Of a DNA stretch of 64,000 nt, positions 10,731 to 20,007 are shown piece after piece (position 1 is the first letter of the stretch; each line of letters starts with the position of its first letter). Below the pieces are notes generated by a model. It was not told the DNA's origin. It was given only the letters and a program-made list of their open reading frames with translations, and did no database searches. The stretch is from Cylicocyclus nassatus (Eukaryota > Nematoda > Chromadorea > Rhabditida > Strongylidae), in contig CATQJL010000001.1 of the NCBI GenBank assembly GCA_958299035.1, positions 35,068,780-35,132,779 of the forward strand, given 5' to 3'. Both the position numbers and the translations under genes were made by a program.

Positions 10731-12638
10731 TCAACAGAGGTACGGCCCACAATGCAAAATATTAGGGATATCAATCTTAAGTAAACTTCTTTTAAAAGCC
10801 CAGCTATTTTTGGCAGTTAATAATTTGGGAGGTAGTCGATTGAGCCAGCGTGCACAGCGATAGAACAATGAGTTGAAAAGACTGGAATAGAAGCTCTTTT
10901 GTAACTTAGGATAATGTAAATTAAAGCCGCCACGCCTACAACTAGCAGGTCTAAAGATCCAAAACCTGCTAGCTCTCAAATCAACCTCTTTTCGCAATAT
11001 ACGAAAACAAAAAACTAAGTCAGCCACTAACCTTCTATTCATCAGCGATTTCAAACCAAGCATTCTAAGGCGTTCCACATAAGATGGAATGTCTTCTCTG
11101 GATATACTTCGCATCTTGCGATAGAGGACCATTTTCGTGAACACTCGCTGAACCCTTTCACGTTTTAGGGTCTCCTTTCTACATGAGGGGTTCCATACTT
11201 GAGAGCAATACTCCAAATGAGGGAGCACACAGGCTTTATACAGTCTGATGAGAGTGTTTTCATCACATGTATGAATGTTGCGAAAAATAGCAAACAGCGA
11301 AGAGTACGCTCTTTGCACGACATAATCAATGTGTTCAGTAAATTTCAACTGGGAATCAATCAAAACACCTAGGTCCCTGACCGATGAACACATTGTCAAA
11401 ACAGAATCATTCACTTCATAATCGAAAGGTCTTATTCTCCCAAAATGCAGAAAGGAGCACTTGCTAGGATTCAGAGAAAGACCATTACTCGTCGCCCAAA
11501 AGCCCAACTTTTTAACGGATGACTGTAGTGCAGCATGCATAGCGTGATGATCCTCTTCATTATAAGAAACATACAGCTTAATATCATCCGCGTAAATCTG
11601 TACGCTCACTCCACCCAAAGTCAAAAGAGAAGGTAGCTCCATAGTAAAGATAAGAAAAAGAAGAGGAGAAAGTACCCCACCCTGGGGTACACCACTAGTA
11701 CACTGATATCTCTTGGAGTAAGACTGTCCAACCTTGACTGTGATAAATCTGTTTTCAAGATAAGATCGGAACCACTGTAGTAAATTTCCCTCTATTCCAT
11801 AGCCTTGTAATTTAGATAGTAATACATGGTGGGGAATCTTATCAAAAGCTTTCGATAGATCCACATAGACAACATCAACAGATAACCCAGCATTAAGAGC
11901 TTTTCTCCAATCAAAAACACTTGCAACAAGATTAGTTGTAGTTGACCTTCCAGGTAAAAAACCATGAAGCTCAGGAGGAACTGGGTGGAAATTTTTTAGC
12001 CAACGAAACAACTTCTTTCTGATGATTCGTTCCATGACTTTGATTGGAGTGGGCGTAAGACTTATGGGACGAAAAACACATACTGTAGAGGCAGATGCAG
12101 TTTTTGGGATTGCAACAACGATAGCTTCCTTCCACAAACTAGGTACTTCACAAAAATCAATGGAGAGATTGAATAGCTCAGAGAGAGGCTCTGAAAGTAA
12201 GTCGGCACACTTCCTATAGATAATAGGGGGAATCCCATCATAAGGCTCAGTGCAGGATGAGCTGAGAGACCTCAAAATGACTCGAACATCATCAGGCCGA
12301 AAATGTATCGTATTACAAGTTTGCTGAAGGGCGGAACGATTAACAACAGAGGCACAATGGAGATCTTCGGATACAGAGAAAACGCTAGCAAAATATCTGC
12401 CTAAAGCTTCTGCTTTCTCACCGTCGTTCACAAAGCTGTTCCCACTTTCGTTACTAAGAATGGGAAGATTAGTGCTGTTCTGGAGCTTACGCCGTAAATA
12501 ACCAAAGAATTTTTTAGAACTTTTACTTGATAATCTACGCTCAAAATTTGATAGGAACTTTTTTAAATGAAAGGCTAGATCAGAACACACTTTCTTAAAG
12601 AACGGGTTTGATAGCGGGTCATTCATTTTATTGAACAA
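10731..12638 (-). CDS. LINE reverse transcriptase (ORF2 C-terminal part)
   Basis: Encodes about 635 residues. RT motifs in order: FRPISLTPTPIKVMERI, then LHGFLPGRSTT, VDLSKAFDKIPHH (motif A, catalytic Asp), GVPQGGVLSPLLF (motif B), and IYADDIKLY with the YADD-type catalytic pair, followed by SLNPSKCSFLHFG, DLGVLIDSQLKF and a thumb-like region with LYKACVLPHLEYCSQVW. This order is standard for CR1/Jockey-group LINEs. The protein copies element RNA at the nicked target. The apparent start at 12638 is not the true one: the frame is open upstream to about 12880, where it meets the endonuclease frame at a one-base shift. Confidence 0.92.
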   Translation of the reverse strand: MFNKMNDPLSNPFFKKVCSDLAFHLKKFLSNFERRLSSKSSKKFFGYLRRKLQNSTNLPILSNESGNSFVNDGEKAEALGRYFASVFSVSEDLHCASVVNRSALQQTCNTIHFRPDDVRVILRSLSSSCTEPYDGIPPIIYRKCADLLSEPLSELFNLSIDFCEVPSLWKEAIVVAIPKTASASTVCVFRPISLTPTPIKVMERIIRKKLFRWLKNFHPVPPELHGFLPGRSTTTNLVASVFDWRKALNAGLSVDVVYVDLSKAFDKIPHHVLLSKLQGYGIEGNLLQWFRSYLENRFITVKVGQSYSKRYQCTSGVPQGGVLSPLLFLIFTMELPSLLTLGGVSVQIYADDIKLYVSYNEEDHHAMHAALQSSVKKLGFWATSNGLSLNPSKCSFLHFGRIRPFDYEVNDSVLTMCSSVRDLGVLIDSQLKFTEHIDYVVQRAYSSLFAIFRNIHTCDENTLIRLYKACVLPHLEYCSQVWNPSCRKETLKRERVQRVFTKMVLYRKMRSISREDIPSYVERLRMLGLKSLMNRRLVADLVFCFRILRKEVDLRASRFWIFRPASCRRGGFNLHYPKLQKSFYSSLFNSLFYRCARWLNRLPPKLLTAKNSWAFKRSLLKIDIPNILHCGPYLC

Positions 12639-12769
12639 ATTGTGTTTTTGTTCTATAAGAGCACGTATATGTTTTGGATAGTGAATGTTATGAAATTCAA
12701 AAGTTTTTAAGCACCCGTATCTACTTAAACCTTCATAAACTTGTGAACAAAAAGCTTGATAATATTCAT

Positions 12770-13546
12770 TTAGCCCTGAGCAGTTCTCATAAACAGCGAC
12801 CCAGTTGACATTTGCGAAGTAATTATTAAGACCTGCATAGTCAAACTTGGGAAAATCAGGAATGGATACAACACTTTAGCACAACAGCTTTCTTCTACTT
12901 CAAATCGTACGACATTGTGGTCGGCAGAAGCAATAGGTGGATAGATTGCAACATTTTTGATATTCTGAGTATTTGAGAAAATCAGATCTAAAATTGCATC
13001 GCTATGAGTTGGTTTGCAAACATATTGTTCAAAACCACTGTGTTTGAAAAATTCAAATAGAGGCTTGGAACTTTGATCAAGCACGATAAGATTCTTCCAA
13101 TCGACATGAAAATTGAAATCTCCCAATACTACTATAGCTTGGGATCGAATCGATATGAGATTGATCAATAGCTCAGTAAACTGTTCATCATCATGTTGAG
13201 TACTATTTGGAGGACGATAAATGCTAATGAACTTAAGTAGACTGTAGCTAGAGGGGCAGCAGAGTTCAACGGAAAGCAAATCAATATTAGCTACCGTAAA
13301 ATGGTCAATTTTTTGAAAAGAAATATCATTCTTAACGAGGCAGCATACACCTCCCCCAATTCTTTTACACCTATCTGTACGATGCACAGAGTAGGGTAAA
13401 TCATTCACAACTTCGGAATCACGTATTTTAGGGGTAAGCCATGTCTCAGTTATGAACACCAGATCTCGTTTATATCGACAAAGGAAAGAGTGAAGGTGGT
13501 CTATCTTATTAACAATACTGCGAGAGTTGAATAAAAAACAATTCAA
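12770..13546 (-). CDS. LINE apurinic-like endonuclease (ORF2 N-terminal part), frameshifted
   Basis: The first conserved block is NCFLFNSRSIVNKI, then ITETWLTP, the YRPPNS block, VVLGDFNFHVDW (catalytic D and N) and ASADHNVVRFEVE (the SDH motif). These are the signature of LINE AP endonucleases that nick the target. The frame goes out of register at about 12880: past there the sequence matching other LINEs lies in the RT frame, while this frame runs on to a stop at 12770. Only one lesion is seen, so it may be a young inactivating mutation or a sequencing error. Confidence 0.88.
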   Translation of the reverse strand: MNCFLFNSRSIVNKIDHLHSFLCRYKRDLVFITETWLTPKIRDSEVVNDLPYSVHRTDRCKRIGGGVCCLVKNDISFQKIDHFTVANIDLLSVELCCPSSYSLLKFISIYRPPNSTQHDDEQFTELLINLISIRSQAIVVLGDFNFHVDWKNLIVLDQSSKPLFEFFKHSGFEQYVCKPTHSDAILDLIFSNTQNIKNVAIYPPIASADHNVVRFEVEESCCAKVLYPFLIFPSLTMQVLIITSQMSTGSLFMRTAQG

Positions 13547-13569
13547 TTTTCTCAGAACACCATGCGGAT

Positions 13570-13869
13570 TCAGTGGTTTCCCGAAGGCCTGTGGGGGAGT
13601 TCAGCAACACGCTTGAGTTGCCCTCTATAGACAACCCATTCGCGTATTGCTTTGCCCCTGTTGCGCTCTCTGGCCTGCTGACGCAGGTCATATTCCATCC
13701 TTCGTTCTTCCTCTGTCATACTACGACGTATGAAAATATTAGGTGAGGAAGAACGGAGGATGTGAGCGCTGGCCAACACAGACCAACAATAAAACTTAGA
13801 GGGGAGAACCACTTTAACTAAACGCGGATGAGTCCCCCCACTCTTCCCAATCCTATATAGCTCACTCAC
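13570..13869 (-). CDS. LINE ORF1 C-terminal fragment
   Basis: About 99 residues containing HPRLVKVVLPSKFYCW, then NIFIRRSMTEEERRMEYDLR and REWVVYRGQLKRV. This block sits just before the endonuclease ORF in nematode CR1-like elements and is basic and charged, consistent with an RNA-binding ORF1 product. Its N-terminal part is absent because the element ends at 13940, so this copy is 5'-truncated. Confidence 0.7.
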   Translation of the reverse strand: MSELYRIGKSGGTHPRLVKVVLPSKFYCWSVLASAHILRSSSPNIFIRRSMTEEERRMEYDLRQQARERNRGKAIREWVVYRGQLKRVAELPHRPSGNH

Positions 13870-13940
13870 GCTACAGTCAACATTAAGAACATTAAAAATA
13901 TCATCAACCTTTTTTTGAGATCAGCAGCTAGTTCAGTTCC

Positions 13941-13947
13941 ATAGTTC
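13941..13947. other. LINE target-site duplication, right copy
   Basis: Second ATAGTTC, directly after the 5' end of the element; beyond it the sequence rejoins homology with the right arm (cttctgattagag). Confidence 0.9.
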
Positions 13948-14650
13948 CTTCTGATTAGAGACATTTGCCTCGTTACCGAAAAGAAGGGGCTTGAGACTCT
14001 TTGGCAAGCTTGTAGTAAACGACTTTTTTATTTAGTATAGGAAACGCTAAGTTTTTTCCTATCTCTAATTAGCTGAGAGAGTTTTTACAAATGAGGCGTT
14101 CCATAAAATGTTATGATTTTTGATGAAAAATAACAATATAATTGACTTTGCTGTTTTCTATTGTACGGAAAACATATGGCTAGAGCGAGACGCTTGATTC
14201 AACACAAACTTGGCTTAGTCAAAAAGGTAGTCGGAAAAAAAGTATAATTTCTTTATGGCAAACTTTTAAGATACATCAAACTAAGTGGTTTTCTTCTTCG
14301 TTTCAACATAATAATATTTTTTCTAGACAACTGCTAAGGTGCTCGTATTTACAAAGCAACATTTTTTTCTTTATCAGCTCAATGCCAAGCAATTCATTGA
14401 GATTGGCGGAAGCCTTTTATCAAAGTGGGTTCTACAATTTCGACAAATTTGCGCGGCATATGTAGATGGGTGTTGGAAGTTCGTATGCACTATTTGAATT
14501 TGCGAATATTTATTCATCATTTTTGCGGTAGTTCATCAAACTGCAAAAAAAGCTGAGTAGTGACCGTCCTATACACCTATAATTAACAGCAATCTAGCCA
14601 ACGTTTCAAAAATTCGGGATAAATAAATAGTAAATATGTAACTCATGCAA

Positions 14651-14745
14651 AAAACCTTCATATATTCTTCAGTGCTGCTGTGCCGAAGAATATATGAAGG
14701 TTTAGTTTAAAAGTGGAACTTTTAAACTAAACCTTCATATATTCT
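14651..14745. repeat. Triple-unit hairpin cluster upstream of defensin-like gene (left)
   Basis: Three copies of the word aaccttcatatattct alternate in orientation: the first pair encloses cagtgctgctgtgcc and the second pair encloses tagtttaaaag/cttttaaacta. The segment can therefore fold into two adjacent hairpins or switch between them. It ends about 200 bp upstream of the ATG at 14943. The right-arm copy spans 19912-20007 with a few substitutions. Probably a small foldback element, though a regulatory role is possible. Confidence 0.7.
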
Positions 14746-14835
14746 GTATATTTAGTATACTATTTTAACGCTTTTATACGTCCGAGTCTTTCGAAGATTT
14801 TCTCCAGATCTTAGGCTATATCTTTTGCTTCTCTC

Positions 14836-14837
14836 AG
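14836..14837 (+). promoter_or_regulatory. Possible trans-splice acceptor of defensin-like gene
   Basis: A pyrimidine tract ending gcttctctcag (AG at 14836-14837) lies 105 bp upstream of the ATG with no evident upstream exon, as expected for spliced-leader addition in nematodes. A TTTATAC box at about 14775 could be the promoter. Both are kept in the right arm. Confidence 0.35.
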
Positions 14838-14942
14838 ATATCCAATTTATTCTTAGTAGCTCAAACACCTGCACGAAGCTTTCGTTTGCTTGGGATCGTA
14901 AATCAGAGCTGCGGAACATCCGATCTCATTCCAGAAAAGATC

Positions 14943-15190
14943 ATGCTTCCGCTAGTCAAATTGCTGATGCTGATGCTCCTATTGCAAGTTACGGTGGAGG
15001 GAAAACAAATTATTGGGAGATGCAAAGAATTTTATCCGCCGAGTCTTCGAGATACTGTGCGTACCTGCATTACGAACTGCAAAAAACTTCATGTAAGTCT
15101 TGGTCTTGTATTCCATCGCAATAGATCGGTTTGTTTCAGTACAAGGAAGGCTATTGCGACATAAACGACCTCTGTACATGTGACCGTTGA
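14943..15190 (+). CDS. Secreted CS-alpha-beta (invertebrate defensin-like) peptide, left-arm copy
   Basis: There are two exons, 14943-15092 and 15140-15190, with a 47-nt intron (GTAAGT donor, ttgtttcag acceptor, phase 0), giving 66 residues. Residues 1-20 are a clear signal peptide (MLPLVKLLMLMLLLQVTVEG). The mature part has cysteines at 27, 42, 46, 56, 62 and 64: C-x14-C-x3-C-x9-C-x5-C-x1-C. The CxxxC and CxC pair with a GYC before them is the pattern of invertebrate defensins, predicting three disulfides and a helix plus two strands. The likely role is antimicrobial defence outside the cell. Family is inferred from the cysteine pattern only; ASABF-type peptides usually have eight cysteines. 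It has one partner copy at 19469-19716. Confidence 0.82.
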
Positions 15191-16874
15191 TCGCACAACA
15201 AGCAAGGACGAGTTTTGAAACAGTTATCCCTTGTTGAAAACGTCTACATAAACACTTCAGCATTCACATCTGAGTTTACTGATTAACATCTGTAATTTAT
15301 TTTGAAAGAAAGTTCTACTTTACTAGAGGCTTTGTAAGGGTCTTGTTTATGGACTATGTAACCTTCAACATCAAGATCAAGTCTAGGTTCCTAAGATCTT
15401 AAGTGGAAACCGTTGAAATCTCTGGTTGAGACACAGCCACGGCTTAAGTGTCTTACTGAGGAGGCTGATCATGTATTTTGGGTAGAGGACAAGAAGTCAC
15501 CAATAGGCTCTACCCCGACTAGTACCACGAGCTGTGGTGGACAGAAGTGCGCAATTGTTGCAGATTTCCGCGCGGAACCTCGAACATGCTTACAAATGAT
15601 TTTTTGAATTTCTTGAAGACGTTTCTTTTTTAGAATGTCGACAATTGTAAAGGTGGGGCACACTGATACGTTAACGGCTGAGATAAACGTCTGTAAATGT
15701 ATGCCATCTTTATATTCATTAGAATATAGATGCTTTGTTCGATTATCACTGTCCGGCCTCTAACTGTTCAACTGATAAAAATACCAGTTCGTTGAAGGAA
15801 ATGGTCATGAAACGTACACCCACCCATAAACTGCAATGGACCGTGGATGTGAATGTACCGATGGGCAGAGCTTTGCAACTCGTCAATATTCCTTGAACGT
15901 GAGGTCTTTCGAAAACATTTGAGATTTTCAAGAATTAAAATAAAAAATGGAACAGAAATTATCGTCAACCAATAGAATAGCACACTTGTTTTTTACTTGA
16001 TTTCTAAATAGTTATACTCCATTCGTTGATCGCACGGACAGGACATCACTACGGAGCACGTGCCGCGAGGTAAAACTTGCTCTAGTACAAATTCGCCATG
16101 GTACAAATTGTGCTCTCGCAACATTCATCTTAGCCGCGCCGCGCGTGGTCCGCAGCGTTTGAGCACCCCATGCGGTCAACGAATCAACGATAACACTTCT
16201 CGATTATTGTCCAGTAGAATTGTAAAAAATGACTAAAAGTGATCGGAAATCAAATTCAAAACAGTAACCAGATATTGGATTAGGTGACAAATAGTAATCG
16301 ACGGCTGCTTTAAATGCAAATAGCTGCAAAGAACTGTTTTCATACATCATGCAAAATTTGCTGGAAGGCAGTTTGCAGGTAAATCTAGCGAAAGGATTGC
16401 GTTTATGGCTCAATCAAGACCCACGGCAGAAAAAACCATCTCGGAAACGATTACCAGTACAGTATTTGACAATTGCATCATTTGCATGCTTTCAGCAGGG
16501 ATCAAGTTCTCTGCTGAAAGGTTCTGTACGAATCTGGAGAAGCGTTTGGCTTTGTGCTGGTTTAAACCTTTCAAAACTTTTATTTCCCAGCAATCTCAGT
16601 TTTTCCCTCTCAAAGGTTGCATGAGTTGAGTATTGGATACGTGAGCATGAGTATTAGATACCCTTGACCAAATTATTAGAACATTAAAATTCAACATGAG
16701 ATGCTTGGCGAAGTGAAAATGATGTAAATCGGAACGATCGCAAAAAGAAAAGAAAAACCGGTTTTGTTCATTTTTGAGATTACCTTAGGGCAGCCAATGA
16801 GCCTCTGCGCCGTGCGGGATGCTTCTAACTTTCTGCGAGCGCTCAAGCTAAATTTACAAGGTACAATTATAGAT

Positions 16875-17777
16875 CAAAAGACTAACCGACTGCGTATCAC
16901 ATACCTACCGTTACCTAAGCAAACATCTGTGTATATATCAGGATTCGGATTCGAGCTAAACTTAGTGGTAGATTCAAAACTTTGGCAAACTTTGGTAGAG
17001 TTCGTAGTCATTTTTCAAAAGCTATGACGGTATCGTAGGAGTTTCCATTTTTTTTCATCAAAGTGTCTAAATGGTGAAGAAGACTGATCGAGATTTAGAA
17101 TTTTTTGGATGAATCGCAAATATTCTTGATGAAGCCATTTGAAGGGAAGCAAAAAATGTTGCATGCAGACAGTCTTTATCAGCTTTTTGCAAAAACTTTT
17201 TTGAGCACCCTAAGCACCTTCTAAACAAACACTATATCAAACTTTGTCACTACTCTTTTTGAAAGATCATCTATGCGCAGCTGGATGTCCATCTTTCTCA
17301 AGAATCGTCAATGTCAATGCGAACGGGGCAAAATCAGGGTGCTGAAGCTTAACGAAAAGTTATACTGCAAATTTGTAGCCCGGAATCGTCATTTATCAAT
17401 TCGAGAACCTCTCTCGAATTTATTGTCTTTACAATGTTCAATTTCAAAAACTATCGAAGTTATTCACCATCTTTTCATTAGAATATATGATGTGAAGCGC
17501 TGAAATTATTGGATATTTCACCACTGTCATACCAAATGGTGTCAGAGGCTTGTAACTGACGCGCTTGAAATGATGTGAAATGCATGATCATTCCTCCTGA
17601 TTCATGACTGAAAAAAACTTTGCAGGATGTGTCTTCATACGCATTCGTTTTGACTCTTCGAACTTGAAAAACCAAGCCCATTCGCTTTGCAGCATATTCG
17701 CCTATTCATGCAATCGACAACTATACGATGTGGTAGTACAGTGCAGAGGTAATAGTGTAAAGGACGCAATATATTGC
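16875..17777. other. Unique spacer at palindrome centre
   Basis: Homology between the arms stops at ...caattatagat on the left and atctataattg... on the right. The 903 bp between show no internal inverted repeat, TIR pair or convincing exon. Frames up to 76 codons are present but look random. The spacer is AT-rich like the arms. Confidence 0.9.
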
Positions 17778-19468
17778 ATCTATAATTGTACCTTGTAAAT
17801 TTAGCTTGAACGCTCGCAGAAAGTTAGAAGCATCCCGCACGGCGCAGAGGTTCATTGGCTGCCCTAAGGTAATCTCAAAAATGAACAAAAACCGGTTTTT
17901 CTTTTCTTTTTGCGATCGTTCCGATTTACATCATTTTCACTTCGCCAAGCATCTCATGCTGAATTTTAATGTTCTAATAATTCGGTCAAGGGTATCTAAT
18001 ACTCATGCTCACGTATCCAATACTCAACTCATGCAACCTTTGAGAGGGAAAAACTGAGATTGCTGGGAAATAAAAGTTTTGAAAGGTTTAAACCAGCACA
18101 AAGCCAAACGCTTCTCCAGATTCGTACAGAACCTTTCAGCAGAGAACTTGATCCCTGCTGAAAGCATGCAAATGATGCAATTGTCAAATACTGTACTGGT
18201 AATCGTTTCCGAGATGGTTTTTTCTGCCGTGAGTCTTGATTGAGCCATAAACGCAATCCTTTCCCTAGATTTACCTGCAAACTGCCTTCCAGCAAATTTT
18301 GCATGATGTATGAAAACAGTTCTTTGCAGCTATTTGCATTTAAAGCAGCCGTCGATTACTATTTGTCACCTAATCCAATATCTGGTTATTGTTTTGAATT
18401 TGATTTCCGATCACTTTTAGTCATTTTTTACAATTCTACTGGACAATAATCGAGAAGTGTTATCGTTGATTCGTTGACCGCATGGGGTGCTCAAACGCTG
18501 CGGACCACGCGCGGCGCGGCTAAGATGAATGTTGCGAGAGCACAATTTGTACCATGGCGAATTTGTACTAGAGCAAGTTTTACCTCGCGGCACGTGCTCC
18601 GTAGTGATGTCCTGTCCGTGCGATCGACGAATGGACTATAACTATTTAAAAATCTAGTGGAAAACAAGTGTGCTATTCTATTGGTTGACGATAATTTCTG
18701 TTCCATTTTTTATTTTAATTCTTGAAAATCTCAAATGTTTTCGAAAGACCTCACGTTCAAGGAATATTGACGAGTTGCAAAGCTCTGCCCATCGGTACAT
18801 TCACATCCACGGTCCATTGCAGTTTATGGGTGGGTGTACGTTTCATGACCATTTCCTTTAACGAACTGGTATTTTTATCAGTCGAACAGCTAGAGGCCGG
18901 ACAGTGATAATCGAACAAAGCATCTATATTCTAATAAATATAAAGATGGCATACATTTACAGACGTTTATCTCAGCCGTTAACGTATCAGTGTGCCCCAC
19001 CTTTACAATTGTCGACATTCTAAAAAAGAAACGTCTTCAAGAAATTCAAAAAATCATTTGTAAGCATGTTCGAGGTTCCGCGCGGAAATCTGCAACAATT
19101 GCGCACTTCTGTCCACCACAGCTCGTGGTACTAGTCGGGGTAGAGCCTATTGGTGACTTCTTGTCCTCTACCCAAAATACATGATCAGCCTCCTCAGTAA
19201 GACACTTAAGCCGCGGCTGTGTCTCAACCAGAGATTTCAAAGGTTTCCACTTAAGATTTTAGGAATCTAGATTTGATGATGTTGAAGGTTACATAGTCCA
19301 TAAAATCCATAAACAAGACTCTTACAAAGCCTCTAGTAAAGTAGAACTTTCTTTCAAAATAAATTACAGATGTTAATCAGTAAACTCAGATGTGAATGCT
19401 GAAGTGTTTATGTAGACGTTTTCAACAAGGGATAACTGTTTCAAAACTCGTCCTTGCTTGTTGTGCGA

Positions 19469-19716
19469 TCAACGGTCACATGTACAGAGGTCGTTTATGT
19501 CGCAATAGCCTTCCTTGTACTGAAACAAACCGATCTATTGCGATGGAATACAAGACCAAGACTTACATGAAGTTTTTTGCAGTCCGTAATGCAGGCACGC
19601 ACAGTATCTCGAAGACTCGGCGGATAAAAATCTTTGCATCTCCCAATAATTTGTTTTCCCTCCACCGTGACTTGCAATAGGAGCATCAGCATCAGCAATT
19701 TGACTAGCGGAAGCAT
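19469..19716 (-). CDS. Secreted CS-alpha-beta (invertebrate defensin-like) peptide, right-arm copy
   Basis: Mirror copy of the gene at 14943-15190: exon 1 at 19716-19567, a 47-nt intron, and exon 2 at 19519-19469, with ATG, donor (GTAAGT), acceptor (TTTCAG) and stop all intact. The signal peptide and all six cysteines are kept. Three mature residues differ from the left copy: E29D, T41A and N45D, all between cysteines 1 and 3. That makes the two genes intact paralogues in divergent sequence but convergent orientation, pointing toward the spacer. Confidence 0.82.
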
Positions 19717-19911
19717 GATCTTTTCTGGAATGAGATCGGATGTTCCGCAGCTCTGATTTACGATCCCAAGCAAACGAAAGCTTCGTGCAGGTGTTTGAGC
19801 TACTAAGAATAAATTGGATATCTGAGAGAAGCAAAAGATATAGCCTAAGATCTGGAGAAAATCTTCGAAAGACTCGGACGTATAAAAGCGTTAAAATAGC
19901 ATACTAAATAT

Positions 19912-20007
19912 ACAGAATATATGGAGGTTTAGTTCAAAAGTTCCAGTTTTAAACTAAACCTTCATATATTCTTCGGCACAGCAGCACTGAAGAATATATG
20001 AAGGTTT
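19912..20007. repeat. Triple-unit hairpin cluster upstream of defensin-like gene (right)
   Basis: Right-arm copy of the cluster at 14651-14745. The internal hairpin has acquired substitutions (gttcaaaagttccagttttaaac) that weaken the second stem, while the cttcatatattcttc stem pair is unchanged. Confidence 0.65.

Larger units (their letters stand above)
9889..13940 (-). mobile_element. CR1-like non-LTR retrotransposon (LINE), near full coding length
   Basis: A 4052-bp insertion present only in the left arm, flanked by the 7-bp duplication ATAGTTC. On the minus strand it has, in order, the tail of an ORF1-like protein, an AP endonuclease, a reverse transcriptase and a 3' UTR. It ends in a short microsatellite (AATGAATAAATGAAATG type) rather than poly-A, as CR1-group elements do. 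The 5' end is probably truncated within ORF1. One frameshift separates the endonuclease and RT frames; otherwise the reading frames are long and open, so insertion was recent. Confidence 0.93.
735..16874 (+). repeat. Left arm of giant inverted duplication
   Basis: Reading out from the centre, this sequence is the near-identical reverse complement of 17778-30002. The coordinate sum of paired positions is constant in blocks: 34659 near the centre (14825/19834), 30601 outside the LINE (9343/21258), and 30739 near the edge (1247/29492). Each step is explained by a specific insertion in one arm. Long stretches are identical, for example a 64-codon frame at 15469-15663 paired with 18990-19184. Arm content is mostly non-coding, plus one defensin-like gene and several miniature elements. 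Confidence 0.95.

Noticed and set aside
15413..15663. Identical 64-codon frames in both arms
   Set aside because: Both strands are open, there is no ATG or clear acceptor, and DNA identity explains the conserved translation.
16204..16629. Paired 70-90 codon frames near the palindrome centre on both strands
   Set aside because: The frames overlap on opposite strands, lack splice or start context, and their preservation in both arms only reflects recent duplication.
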